A stretch of 64,000 bases of DNA, taken from Pycnopodia helianthoides (Eukaryota > Echinodermata > Asteroidea > Forcipulatida > Asteriidae). This document shows, piece after piece, positions 23,291 through 34,100 of this stretch. The stretch's first letter is position 1; the number at the start of each line of letters is the position of its first letter. The DNA lies in assembly GCA_032158295.1 (NCBI GenBank), contig CM063243.1, positions 3,108,948-3,172,947 of the forward strand, written 5' to 3'. Under the pieces are notes generated by a model, which did not search any database, had not been told where the DNA came from, and saw only the letters and a program-made list of their open reading frames with translations. The translations under genes and the position numbers were made by a program.

Positions 23291-25150
23291 CACATCAATG
23301 TATGGGTAAAACACAAACATTATCTTTCAAACTGTTGATAGGGAAGATATCGCTGTACTTTGACGCTACTAGGCAGCATGAGTGTTTCATAAAATCTTTC
23401 TTCAGGGCTTTTTTCGGGCCAAGATTGTAACGAGTCCGAATAAGGAACAACTGGCGTTATTCATTGTAAACCCAAATGTTGATACTGGTGTTTACCTGTA
23501 TGGGGAAGCACATCGTTGTATCTTGACACGGGGCATTATGCGATCAGGAGGTAGACGTCATCCAACATTGGCATTTCTGCAGCTAGCCTAAATGCAAACA
23601 AAATAATATAAAAAATTTGTGAGAAGGGGTGTGCTGTTTTTTTTATTGTCAAGTGCAGCAACAATTGATAATGCTTTGACCATTTAAGAGCATACAGGTA
23701 ATCTCAAAACCTTTGCTTATCTTATTTAAACAATAATGATAATAAAAAAGACATCCCATGTTTTTTTCTCTCACATGTTGTTGGGTGGGGATTCAGTGAG
23801 GTTCCACTTTTTGGGGGGTGAATCTCTATGTAGGAAAACAGTTGTGCAAGTTTCACATTTCACAAATATGTACACATTTTTTGAAGCAATAACTCAACTT
23901 CACTTTGTCACCGTTTTCACAAAGTGCAGAATGTGCTGCACAGCCAAAGTTCCAAGTTTAGAGCAAACTATGTTGAAAGTTTTTTTTAAACTGCTGTTTT
24001 GGAGACCGTTTACTATTTCTTATTTTTTTAACAACCAAAATAAAACTGTTTGCACTCTTGCATTTATTGAAATTTACTTTAAAGTTTATAGAACTGTTTT
24101 ATTTTTATAACAGCTTTGCCTGACAAAACCCTCCCAAACACTACCATTTGTGTTTATTTAATCACACCGATGCTTATAGAAACAATGTAAATCAGTTATT
24201 TGATTGTCCTCAAACAATTTCTCCCCATCACTTGCCCCCCCCCCACCAAAAAATTATATCAAATTTTGTTTTTTGAGTCTTTGGGGCCAGTAGGTGGAAC
24301 TACCAAGGAATGGAAAGAAATAGGATAGATTTATGAGTTAACAACCGTTTAAATGTTCGGGAGTTTCCCTTACCTTTTTAAAAGAAGAGAAGCAAATCAT
24401 TTACCAGACTCATTGTACATTGCTAGGAAGCTTGTCCACTGCAGGTCTCAGATATCTTTTTGGTTGATGAGTAGATCTCTGTGATGATGACAACCCTCAC
24501 TGTATCATACAAACAAAGAACACAGTATGCTTCAGTTGGCTGGAAAACAGTAACTGGTATAATAAATAAATTTGAGAGTTTTTATGCACTCTGATTGGTC
24601 AAATATTGTCACGCTGGGGTGTATAATCATGCGATGACAAAAAGGCTCTATGAACTACACTGTATAGCGAATAAGTTTCCCCTTAATCAAGCACAATGTG
24701 TAAAAGTTGTGTATGCATTATGCATTTTTGTGCGGGAACTATCAAACCAACTGTTTTCTTTGTGAGTATTTTTTGTTTGTTATATGGGCAATTAGGGCAG
24801 ATTGTGCCATGTGCACGCACATACCATGCATGGGGGTGAACGTACAGACAATATATCAAACTAAGGTAGCTGGTACACGCATCAAAAAGCAACATAATGC
24901 AAAGCAAAAACCAACACAACTAAAGTATTTATACTTATGGCGCTGTTAATTTTTAAAGCTCATAGTCTGATTCTTGAAAATATGCACAAGTATTTAATGT
25001 GTGAGAGATTTGGTGCCAGGCGAAAGTTGAACAGCCTATAAGGAATGGCCTATGAACATGAGTAGAACATCTCAAAAAATAACAGCAAAAGAAAAATCAC
25101 GAATGTTTACGATTTTTACTGTGTTTTCGTTAAAAGCATTTATTAATGGA

Positions 25151-25673
25151 AATAACAGTGTGGAAAGCCGGTCTTCACTGCGTGGTTAATGGCCATGGTT
25201 TTTAATTTTTTTTTAAATGAGATATCGCCTTACTCACAAGGCTGAACGGCCACTTCAAGGTGAGGGCTACACTTAGATGATTTGGGCTGTTGATCCTAAT
25301 CAACAGACACCAGGGGCACGTTGCCACCTACTCCTGGGGCTGAAACTGGTCACAGTCCGTAAGGATGTAGGCATGGGTATCATCCACGAGGAGCCTGGCT
25401 GGTAAAGCAGAAGGCACTACCTTCCCATCTTTTTGAAGCAATTATGGTTAAGTGCCTTGCTCAAGGGCACAAGTGTCTTGACCGGGATTCGAACCCACAC
25501 TGTGCTGCTGACAACACCAGAGCTTGGGTCCTGTGAACTAGACCACTCGGCCACGACAGATTGGTGGCTGGCTGCTGTTAATGGATGGAGCTGAAGGCGA
25601 GGTCCATTAACAGCGGCAAGCCTACAACCCGGTCATTACCACGCAGTGAAGACCGGCTCACCACACTGTTATT
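25151..25673. mobile_element. MITE with a SINE inserted
   Basis: The termini AATAACAGTGTGGAAAGCCG and CGGCTCACCACACTGTTATT are inverted repeats, extended inward by GTCTTCACTGCGTGGT and ACCACGCAGTGAAGAC. The middle (about 25225-25559) is a minus-strand SINE with a family-1 tRNA-like head (CCGGGATTCGAACCCACACT, CTCGGCCACGACA) and a different body. The SINE split the MITE. Confidence 0.85.
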
Positions 25674-26199
25674 CCCTACATCAAACACAAGGGTAGTTTG
25701 AAATTACCTTTAATTATTGCAATGCATGTTAGGTGGTCAATTTCTCACTTGTATTTTTCACTCAATTACTTATCAGTGACAGATTTTTAAACTATGATTA
25801 TATCTAAAATAAAAATTCCTTAACACCAAAAAAAAATGTTTTTACCAGCGTTTTCTTTACAAGTTTTGTTTTAAAGTCTATATCATCAAACGGTCCCAAA
25901 TCTCTTGATGCATCCCAAATTAATGGTTGTTCACATTTACCTGTTGATGAAGACATCCTTGAACTTTTGGAGAGGTAGACTTCATCTGACAATGGCATCT
26001 CTGTAGCTAGCCTAAATACAAACAAAATAAAAAGAACAATATTTTGAGAAAGGGGTAGGCTAAAAAGTGGTGTTGTTTTTTTCTTCTTCAACTGCAGTAA
26101 CAATTTTATAATTCTTTGACCATAAGAGGCCACATTGGTATTCTCAAAACACTTGCTTTATATCTTGAGGTTCAATACACATAAAAGAGACGGTGTTTT

Positions 26200-26975
26200 T
26201 TTTGTTTTTGTTTTTTTCCTCCACCTGTCCACTGGAGGTAAATTGTTGGGTGGCTTCAGTGACGGTTTCAACTCTTTTTCACTATCATACATGTATAGGC
26301 CTATACGTTTTTGTAGAGCTGCAATTACCATAGCTGAGTTGATTTAATTTACACTTTTTTCCAAAAAATTTAGTGAACTTTTAAACAAAAGGTCTGTATA
26401 GCGCCACTAGAGCGTGGTGAAGGATTTTTGACATCGGTGAGTCTTGATATTGTTTGGGTTTTGGGGCACATATTATGTGGCTGTGTGGCTAATGAGGATT
26501 CACAATCAAAAATGATTCGCAATACTAGTGGGGATAAGCTGCATACTGTAAAGGCCAAGCTACATGTATAGCCCCACTGTGGCGAAGGTGGACCCTTGGC
26601 TTCCATGGCTCGAGCCTGCTTACCGCGGAATCAGCTTATGGCCACATAGAATTAGGTGCTCATTAACTGGGCACCATTAGCACAAAACTCCGGGCAGAGC
26701 CTAGTTTTGATTGGCGACGCTGTTTTTTGTATTAGCCACCGGTAGAGGGCACTACATGAAGTGTTTGGGAGACTGACTCAGAAGGACAAATCTGGATCGA
26801 AACAGGGTCTTGACCATTTTGGATTTGTTGCCCGGAAAAAACCAGGCAGATCAAAACGGGGCTAATTTGCATAAGTTATATTGAGGCGTTCATCGACAGA
26901 TATTGTGTATGGTACCTAGACGTACATGTAGGTGATGTTGGTATGCCTTGAGGAAATGGCTTTGAGATGCACATG
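26200..26975. other. No gene recognised
   Basis: Contains GC-richer unique-looking sequence (26390-26890) with short ORFs on both strands and no domain. It directly precedes the RecQ-like fragment and might be part of the same decayed element. Confidence 0.4.
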
Positions 26976-26979
26976 TACA

Positions 26980-27415
26980 TGTAGTACTGTAAATGTTAAA
27001 CCGGTGTTAGAATTTGCGAGAATTAAATTGGGCCTTGAAGAGTTTAAAAGTCATCAAACCACCGCAATTCATAATTTTGTGGAAGGTCACGATTTAGTTG
27101 TAAATTTACCAACTGGATTTGGGAAAAGTGTTATTACAAGCAGCTACTATAGTAGTAGTACTATTCCTCCATGGTAGTAGACCATTGAATGGACTGAACG
27201 GAAACCCCGATCAAGGTGACACCATGAAGGAGAAGTCTCTTGTGATTGTTATGGTACCACTGAAGGCACTCGCTATTGAGCAGCTTAAAAGATTTTAACA
27301 AATTGGCTTAGTAGGAGCTGATGTAACCTCTGGTATATCACATCACTGTGTTCTTGAAAAATGTCACCAGTTCTCCATCCTATTCGCAAGCCCCGAGGCA
27401 CTTCTTGGACATCAT
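26980..27415 (+). pseudogene. RecQ-like DNA helicase fragment
   Basis: The first frame reads LGLEEFKSHQTTAIHNFVEG (helicase Q-motif region), then LVVNLPTGFGKSVI, a Walker A/motif I with the lysine intact (about 27097-27135). After a frameshift between about 27170 and 27224 the next frame gives SLVIVMVPLKALAIEQLKRF (motif Ia region), then an in-frame TAA at 27296-27298, then ILFASPEALLG (motif Ib region). The order and spacing match RecQ-type superfamily 2 helicases. The DEAH box and everything after it are missing. It is a broken copy, probably a retrocopy or a helicase carried by a transposon. No splice sites explain the frame change. Confidence 0.7.
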
Positions 27416-27699
27416 TCACATAGGGGAGACAGGGGAACAGTCTGGTCACAGCCTGCTCACCGTTGTGCGAGTGCGTTCCATCTAATGAATATTCCAATTG
27501 CTGCCAGAAAAATAAAAGTGGGTGGGGTCTAGAGCCAAAAGCGTCAAGACGTTCATTTTGATCTAGATGTTCGTGTGATACAGATATCTCTTCTCCAACA
27601 GTTTGTGTTGCGGACAGTAATTCATGTTGCGATATCGCACTACGTTGAACAAAATGAACGTCGCCAATCAAGACTAGGCAGAGCCACGAAATTGGACCC

Positions 27700-29890
27700 A
27701 TCAGAGATTTGGCTGTTGAAATTACTAACCTTTTTAAACAAAAAGTTATTGCAAATAATTTTTTTTATTTGCTCTGAATTACTTCCCTTATAATCCTTTC
27801 TATTAATGATAAACAAACCGTGCTGGTTGGCATGGACAGTTGAATGTTAATTAGTAAAACAATCATGTTAACACATGTTGTGACTAAGTTTAACGTTTAT
27901 GCAATCTTTCAATTAACAAAAATACATCCAATGATTGGTTGCTTTGTTGCCAACAAATTCAACACTGTTTTTGAATGTTTGCATAATGTATTTTGTTACA
28001 AACGGTGGCTATCTGTTTTTGTTTTGCATTTATGGCTTCCCATGGTTTACCAGCTGTGGTTGGCAAAAAATTGTGCTGTGAAGTTGCAATAGATTAGTAT
28101 AGAAAAATAAATCACTGCCATTTTGGAATGCCATCTCAAATTACGTCAATGGGTGTTGAGGGAAGCAAAACGAAACGGCTGTTTCATGTGACAGCTACAG
28201 CAAAGTGAGCAGCATGTACGGAGGCTGGTACCACTTATACACTAGACTTGTGGACACGGCAATAAATATATGTGACGGTGATAGCAAAACAGCTCTCAAT
28301 CTTGCAACTATCTCGTGTGACTGCCGCTCTGCGCCAGACTACTGTTCTTGTGACTATGGTCCCATTTAACGACTTGAAACATCAGATAGCGGTTTTTGCA
28401 CGGCCTATGGGCTTTTCAGCTGATTTTGTACGGAAGCAACTGATTGGTCAATTTTTTTAAATCTATAATATCCAAACTATAGGCCTACATAATTATTAAT
28501 AATATATACATTTTGTACAGAGAATATGGAGTCATCCAGATGGAGAAATTGAGCTGATCATCATCCACATATACTCTTTTGGTTATTGTGAATGACTAGT
28601 ATCCTCACTTGGTGTATCCCAACATATGCATAAAATACATGTATAAACAATAAACTTGTGAACATTTCGGCTCAATTGGTCATGGATGTTGCAAGAAACT
28701 GATGAAAGAAAAAACACCCTTAGCTTGTTACATAGAATTGTCTGCTTCCAAATGCCTGAGTAGGCTTCATCTCTGAAGCCTTTCGCAGATTCAAATATTT
28801 TAGTGAGAAATCACCTCTTTCACAAAAACTACATTACTTCAGAGGGAGTCGTTTCTCACAAAGTTTGATACTATCAGCAGCTCTCAGGTGCTCCTTACCA
28901 AGTAATTTTTTAAAGTAATGTATTTCTTGAGTAATTGCCAAAAGCATCCACTGCCTTAACCCACACAGTGGTTGAAAACATGTGAGACCCATAGAGCAAG
29001 GTATGCATAACTTATTTAAAGAAATAATTTCTGGCATTTTGTGACTGAAAAATTGAAAAGCTGCTCAGTAATTTTAACAAACAAGAATTTTACTATCCGT
29101 ACAATATTCATTGACGGACTGAGCAGACATTTACCGACCGTAGATATTATTTATAATTATGTTTATGAGGCAAGGGACACATAAAAATAATAAATGTTGA
29201 TGCTAAGTAGACATATTATAGATAAAACTATTCAATTACTGAAGCAGTTAGCAGCACGAAACTCATTTACAAATGCTCTCACGCTCAGTCAAAAAAATCA
29301 GAGTATTTTCAGTATTTGAAAATGTTATCACCCCAGATAAAATGGACGCGTCCAGGCAGTCTCATTGGCCACCACAACCGTAATAATGTGCTATTTACGT
29401 ACGAATGTGCATAAGATGAATACAAACAACTATCGGATTGTACAAGTCAATAAAGGGACCATAGTAATGAGAGCAGTAGTCTTGCGAGATAGTTGGGAGA
29501 GATCCATTTCGCTATCACCACGACCAGACATTTAACGACTTGTCCACAAGTCTACCTGTACACGACTGAGGAGGAGTCTGACTCTGATAGAGTGCATGAA
29601 ACAAAACTGTCCTTTGTGTTTGATGTATCATGCATGCACTTTGTCAGACTGCAGTCTGTGTACATGTGCTACCCACCTCCGGGCCGGCCTTAATGCAGCT
29701 CCCTTTAGCTGTACCTGTCACATGAAACAGCCGCTGAATTTTGTTTGCTTCCTCGACACCCAATGACATATTTTGAGATGGCATTGCATTGTGGGTCAAT
29801 TCCAGTATGACCGCGATCCAAACAGGAAAGTAATTTTAAAAGATTATCTGCAATAACTTTTACAAAAACTGTATTCAACAGCCAAAGCAC
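27700..29890. mobile_element. Large foldback element with nested insertion
   Basis: The left arm (27700-27790, then 28115-28470) is the inverse complement of the right arm (about 29355-29890). Matching landmarks include AAAAGTTATTGCAAATAAT with its right-arm complement, AATGCCATCTCAAA, GGCTGTTTCATGTGACAG, AGACTTGTGGACA and ACTATCTCG with ACTATGGTCCC. The left arm has a ~310-bp insertion (27800-28110). The loop contains a family H MITE (28587-28955). No transposase is encoded. Confidence 0.8.
28587..28955. mobile_element. Family H hairpin MITE inside the foldback loop
   Basis: Starts ACTAGTATCCTCACTTGGTGT and ends GAGTAATTGCCAAAAG followed by CCACTGCCTT. The arms are mutually complementary around 28760. 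It matches 49815-50172 in order and orientation. Confidence 0.85.
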
Positions 29891-29899
29891 AGCTGCCCC

Positions 29900-31180
29900 A
29901 CTGGAGGGAAGCTAAGATTAAGAAGCTATCATTAGGGCCAAACATACAAGTGGATCAGCACTAGAATAATAATAATAGGACCCTGCACTAACTGCTAAAA
30001 TTGGAAGCTCTATGTACATCATGCATTAGTCTCAGCCCACAATGTCAAATCTAACGATTTACTTGTTTGTACATGTCCAAAGCCATCGTCCAACGACTAC
30101 ACCAGATAAACATGATGTAAAAAAACACACATTGTTTGGGTCTGTCGTTGGTCCGTCCGGCAGTATTAACGACCATACGAACTAATTCGACACACGCCGT
30201 CAGCTTTTCAAATATCTTGTAAAGCAAAGGTTTCCTTTAGACATGTATGAGAGAATTGATCTCTGCAAGATAAACAAGAATTGGGTTTGGAAGTTTTCAA
30301 AATGCATTCTGTTCTGGAAACTGAAAAAGGTGCACGCTAGGTTATCCGAGCAGCTTGTCCAGCTTGTGCGAAAATATACCCAAGTTTCTTTAAATTTGTG
30401 AGTGAAATCCTTTAAAACGAAATCATGTCATCAAACTGATAAGTAACTCACCATCATACTTTTGTTGGTAGTTGTGTCCTTAAGAACTCAGTTAAAATCT
30501 TGAATTTGTTGGAGAAAAGGACGGAGACGCTTGACAGCATCCATTTTCTCTTTAAAATGGTGGCAAGAAACCTTGCTGCGTTAGTGATTAGATACGCAAG
30601 CATGATAGCCTTTGGCGTACCGGCGCTGGATACAGCCAATTTCAGTACGTAAAAAAATGCGTTTTTTCGCACTTTGGGTTGGCGTGATGGTTGCGCGTGC
30701 AGCTTGATAAGGCTAGTCTAGATGCTTCGAATTTATTGCATTAAAAGAGGCTCACAATTCTCAAATGGTCAAAAGTTTTGTTCTTTCTGTTCTCCTAAAA
30801 AAATAATGTGATATTAGGAAAGGTTATGGTTTGTTGGACTGAACGTTCTAACCATAAGACATAACCCCCTCCCCGAAGCTATCAGAAACATTTGCAAACA
30901 AAATTCCTCCCGTGACTAAGTTTCCATACATAGATGCATGTATCTTATCTGAATAACTATACCCTATATAACAAGAAAAATAATCTAGCATATATACTAA
31001 TTACTTCTTTAAAAAGAATTTTCAAACATGCTTTGTAAAGGTAACATACCTTCTTTATCATGAGAAAGAAAAATTATAGCGGGAGTGGTATCAGTTGGGG
31101 AAATTTTTTTGCTGTTTTTGGTCTCATGCTTAACTTTACTACACAAAACTGGCTAGTCTTAACAAGAGTTCCAAAACCAT
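29900..31180. other. No gene recognised
   Basis: A 72-codon minus-strand ORF (30454-30672) has no known domain. Otherwise AT-rich sequence. Confidence 0.5.
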
Positions 31181-34100
31181 GGTACCCCCCCAATCAGGCT
31201 TGTGCGATGGGTTGATAAGGGGTACAGAGGGTTCATTTTGCAACATTTGACAAGAAAACCTAAGTACCAATTTCATTATGGGTTAAAAATTCTGCTTTTC
31301 TGAATTTCTTGTATTATAAAAAGATAGGTAGCTTATATGGGTTAGGGTTATGGTTAGGGTTAGGGATAGTTAGAAGGGTTTGGCTTAGGGGACAGAGGTT
31401 GATTTCCCAAATTTAGACAATTAAGAAATGCTTTTTATGAATGTTTAATTATCTTACTTTAATACAAATTGTTTCGATGTACATTTACATCTCTAAATAT
31501 TGTCCGGTATGGAGAGAATACTCTCTGGCTTTTCTAGATTTCCTCCTACCGAGTAGGTAACCACAAGCTTTTAAAAGCCCGCATCGGGTCCCAGCCGTTA
31601 GGTGCTCCAACAATGTATTACATTCGAGTGTAAAGGGACAGCTGAATTTGCTACCAATTATTCATTTTCAGAAATCTAAGAGGCAACACCATTTATTACT
31701 GAGCTCAAGAACATGCTGCTTTCAAAATTGATATTGCTTATACCCTAAATAAAGTTGCTTGGTTAATGGTAAGCTGTTTATGGTCAATAGGTTTTAGTTG
31801 CTATCGTTGTAACCCTAACACTTATTCGGCACATGACCGAAATGATTGTCAATTAACAATTAATCGCAAATAATTGCTAACTTTTTATTGACACTCTAAA
31901 CACATAACTCCCAATGTAAACATTTGCAAACACATGAATCGCATCTAGAACCAAATCAACCCTAACCTCAACTAAGCTCTAACTCCTGAACCTAGCCTAA
32001 CCCGTAACCCTAACCCTTACCTAGCAATTTACAGCGAAACAGAACATACCTTTTACTGGCATTAGAAATAAAACTATTAGTGGGTAAAAGTTTGTTGATT
32101 AATTCTTATACAACAGTTGGTAGTTTAGGCTGGCTTAGGTTGAGGTTAGGGACAAGGTGACTTGCTAAATGACAATATAATCTAAGTACCCTAATTGCTT
32201 AAAACTAGAACGCTGTTTCAATGTTTTATAAAGAAAGGTGTTATTTATAGTTAGGTAGGGTAAGAGGTTAGGTTAGACAGAAGGTTGATTTTCCCAAATG
32301 TTTACGAAATTAGAGGTTAGGCTTAGAGACAGCGACGTTGATTGCCCGAAACTTACAAATGCCTGCATATGAAAAATAACAATTTCAGATTACGGTTAAA
32401 AAACAATCTCGTTTTCAAAATTTGTAATAGTAACTAAGTATAGGTTGGTTAGAGTTAGAGGTTAGTGTTAGGCACAGGGTTGATTTGCCCGAATTAATGC
32501 ATTTTCAGAATCTAAGTAGGCAACCAATTCCTAAAACCGGTCAAAATAAATTTCTTCTTTCTCTAAATAATGTTGGATTATGAGTAATTAGGGTTAGGGT
32601 TAGGGTTAGGGCTACGGTCTACCCTAACCCTATAACCCCGCCCCCTCCCCAAGATGTAAACTGTTATTGCAAATCAGACCCTTTTCTGCCAACACAGTCT
32701 GCCCATTGTCCATGCTAACCCTAACCATCCGAACCTAATCTAACCCTTCCATCACCAAGCTCTAACCCTAACCTAGCCGCTACCCTAACCCTAACCCTTA
32801 CCTTAGCAAATTTAACAGGACAAGCAGAAATACCTTTTACCGGTAGAGAATAAGAACTATTAGTGGGTAAAATAGTGTGTTTTTTTTTCTGATTAACTTT
32901 CTTATACAAAGGTTAGGGTAAGGTTTAGGCTAGCTTAGATTGAGGTAGGGGACAAGGTGACTGCTGAAAATTTGGGACAAGTGATAATTAAGTACCCAAT
33001 TGTTAAAAACGGTCTAGAGTATTTTCTGCTTATTGAATTTTTATAATAGAAAGGCTGAGGTTAGGGTTAATAGGTTAAAGGGTTAGGTAGGAACAGAAGG
33101 TTGATTTTCCCAAATGTTACGAATTAGGTTACAGAGACAGAGAGTTGATTTGCCCAACTTTACAAAGGCCTAGATATAAAAAACAAAACAAATTTCAGTA
33201 CGGGAAAAACAATTCGTTTTTCTAAAATTTGTATACAAAACATTTAGGGTTAGGGTATGTTTAGGGTAGAGTTAGGAGGGTTAGGTTAGCGGTTGATTTG
33301 CCGAATTAATGCATTTTCAGAATCTAAGTAGGCCAACCAATTCTAAAACCGGGTCAAAATAAATTTCTTTCTTTCTCTAAATAATTTGATTTAGGTTAGT
33401 TTAGGTTAGGGTTAGGCTACGGTCTCTAACCCTAACCCTATAACCCCTCCCCTCCACCGAAGATGTAAACTTTTATTGCAAATCACCCCTTTTCTGCCCC
33501 AACACAGTTCTGCCTATACGTCCATGCTAACCCTAACCATCCGAACCCTAACCCTAACCCTTCCATCAACCAAGCTCTAAACCCTAACCCGTACCCTAAC
33601 CCTAACCCTTACCTTAAGCAATTTAACAGCGAAAGCAGAACATACCTTTTACTGGCATTAGAAATAAGAACTTATTAGTGGGTATATAAAGTGTTTTTCT
33701 GATTTAACTTCTTATACAAAGGTTAGCGTTGGTTTAGGCTAGGCTTAGTTGAGGGTTAGGGGACAGAGGGTTGATTTTGCTGAAATTTTGGACAAGTGAT
33801 AATAAGTACCCAATTGTTAAAAATGGTTAGAGTATTTTCTGCTTTGTTCTGAATGTTTTTATAATAGAAGCGAGATAGGTTATGGTTAGGGTTAGGGTTA
33901 AAGAGGGTTAGGGTTAGGGGACAGAAGGTTAATTTTCCCAAATGTTACGAATTGGTTAGGCTTAAGAGACAGAGAGTTGATTTGTCCCAAACTTTTACAA
34001 AGGCCTGCATAATTATAAAAATCAAAACAAATTTCAGGTACGGAAAAAACATTCGGCTTTTCTAAAATTTGTTAATACAGAAACTTTAGGTTTAGGGTTG

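Larger units (their letters stand above)
19261..26160 (-). repeat. Minus-strand cluster of duplicated exon-like modules
   Basis: Several diverged duplications share module plus flank. Type A modules lie at 19261-19360 and about 20765-20855, and A' modules at about 21490-21585 and 24375-24475. Type B modules lie at about 22125-22225, 23495-23585 and 25940-26015. Read on the minus strand, many are preceded by an AG acceptor-like site and followed by AAG|GTAAG or CAG|GTAAA. The A' copies lie 2.88 kb apart with matching flanks. Stops fall in all frames of the 19261-19360 module. Some B copies are open (for example LATEMPLSDEVYLSKSS at 25940-26015). Whether this is a gene, a pseudogene or a non-coding transcript cannot be decided here. 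Confidence 0.5.

Noticed and set aside
27285..27701. 138-codon minus-strand ORF as a gene
   Set aside because: It overlaps the RecQ-like relic on the opposite strand and the edge of a foldback element, and shows no domain of its own.
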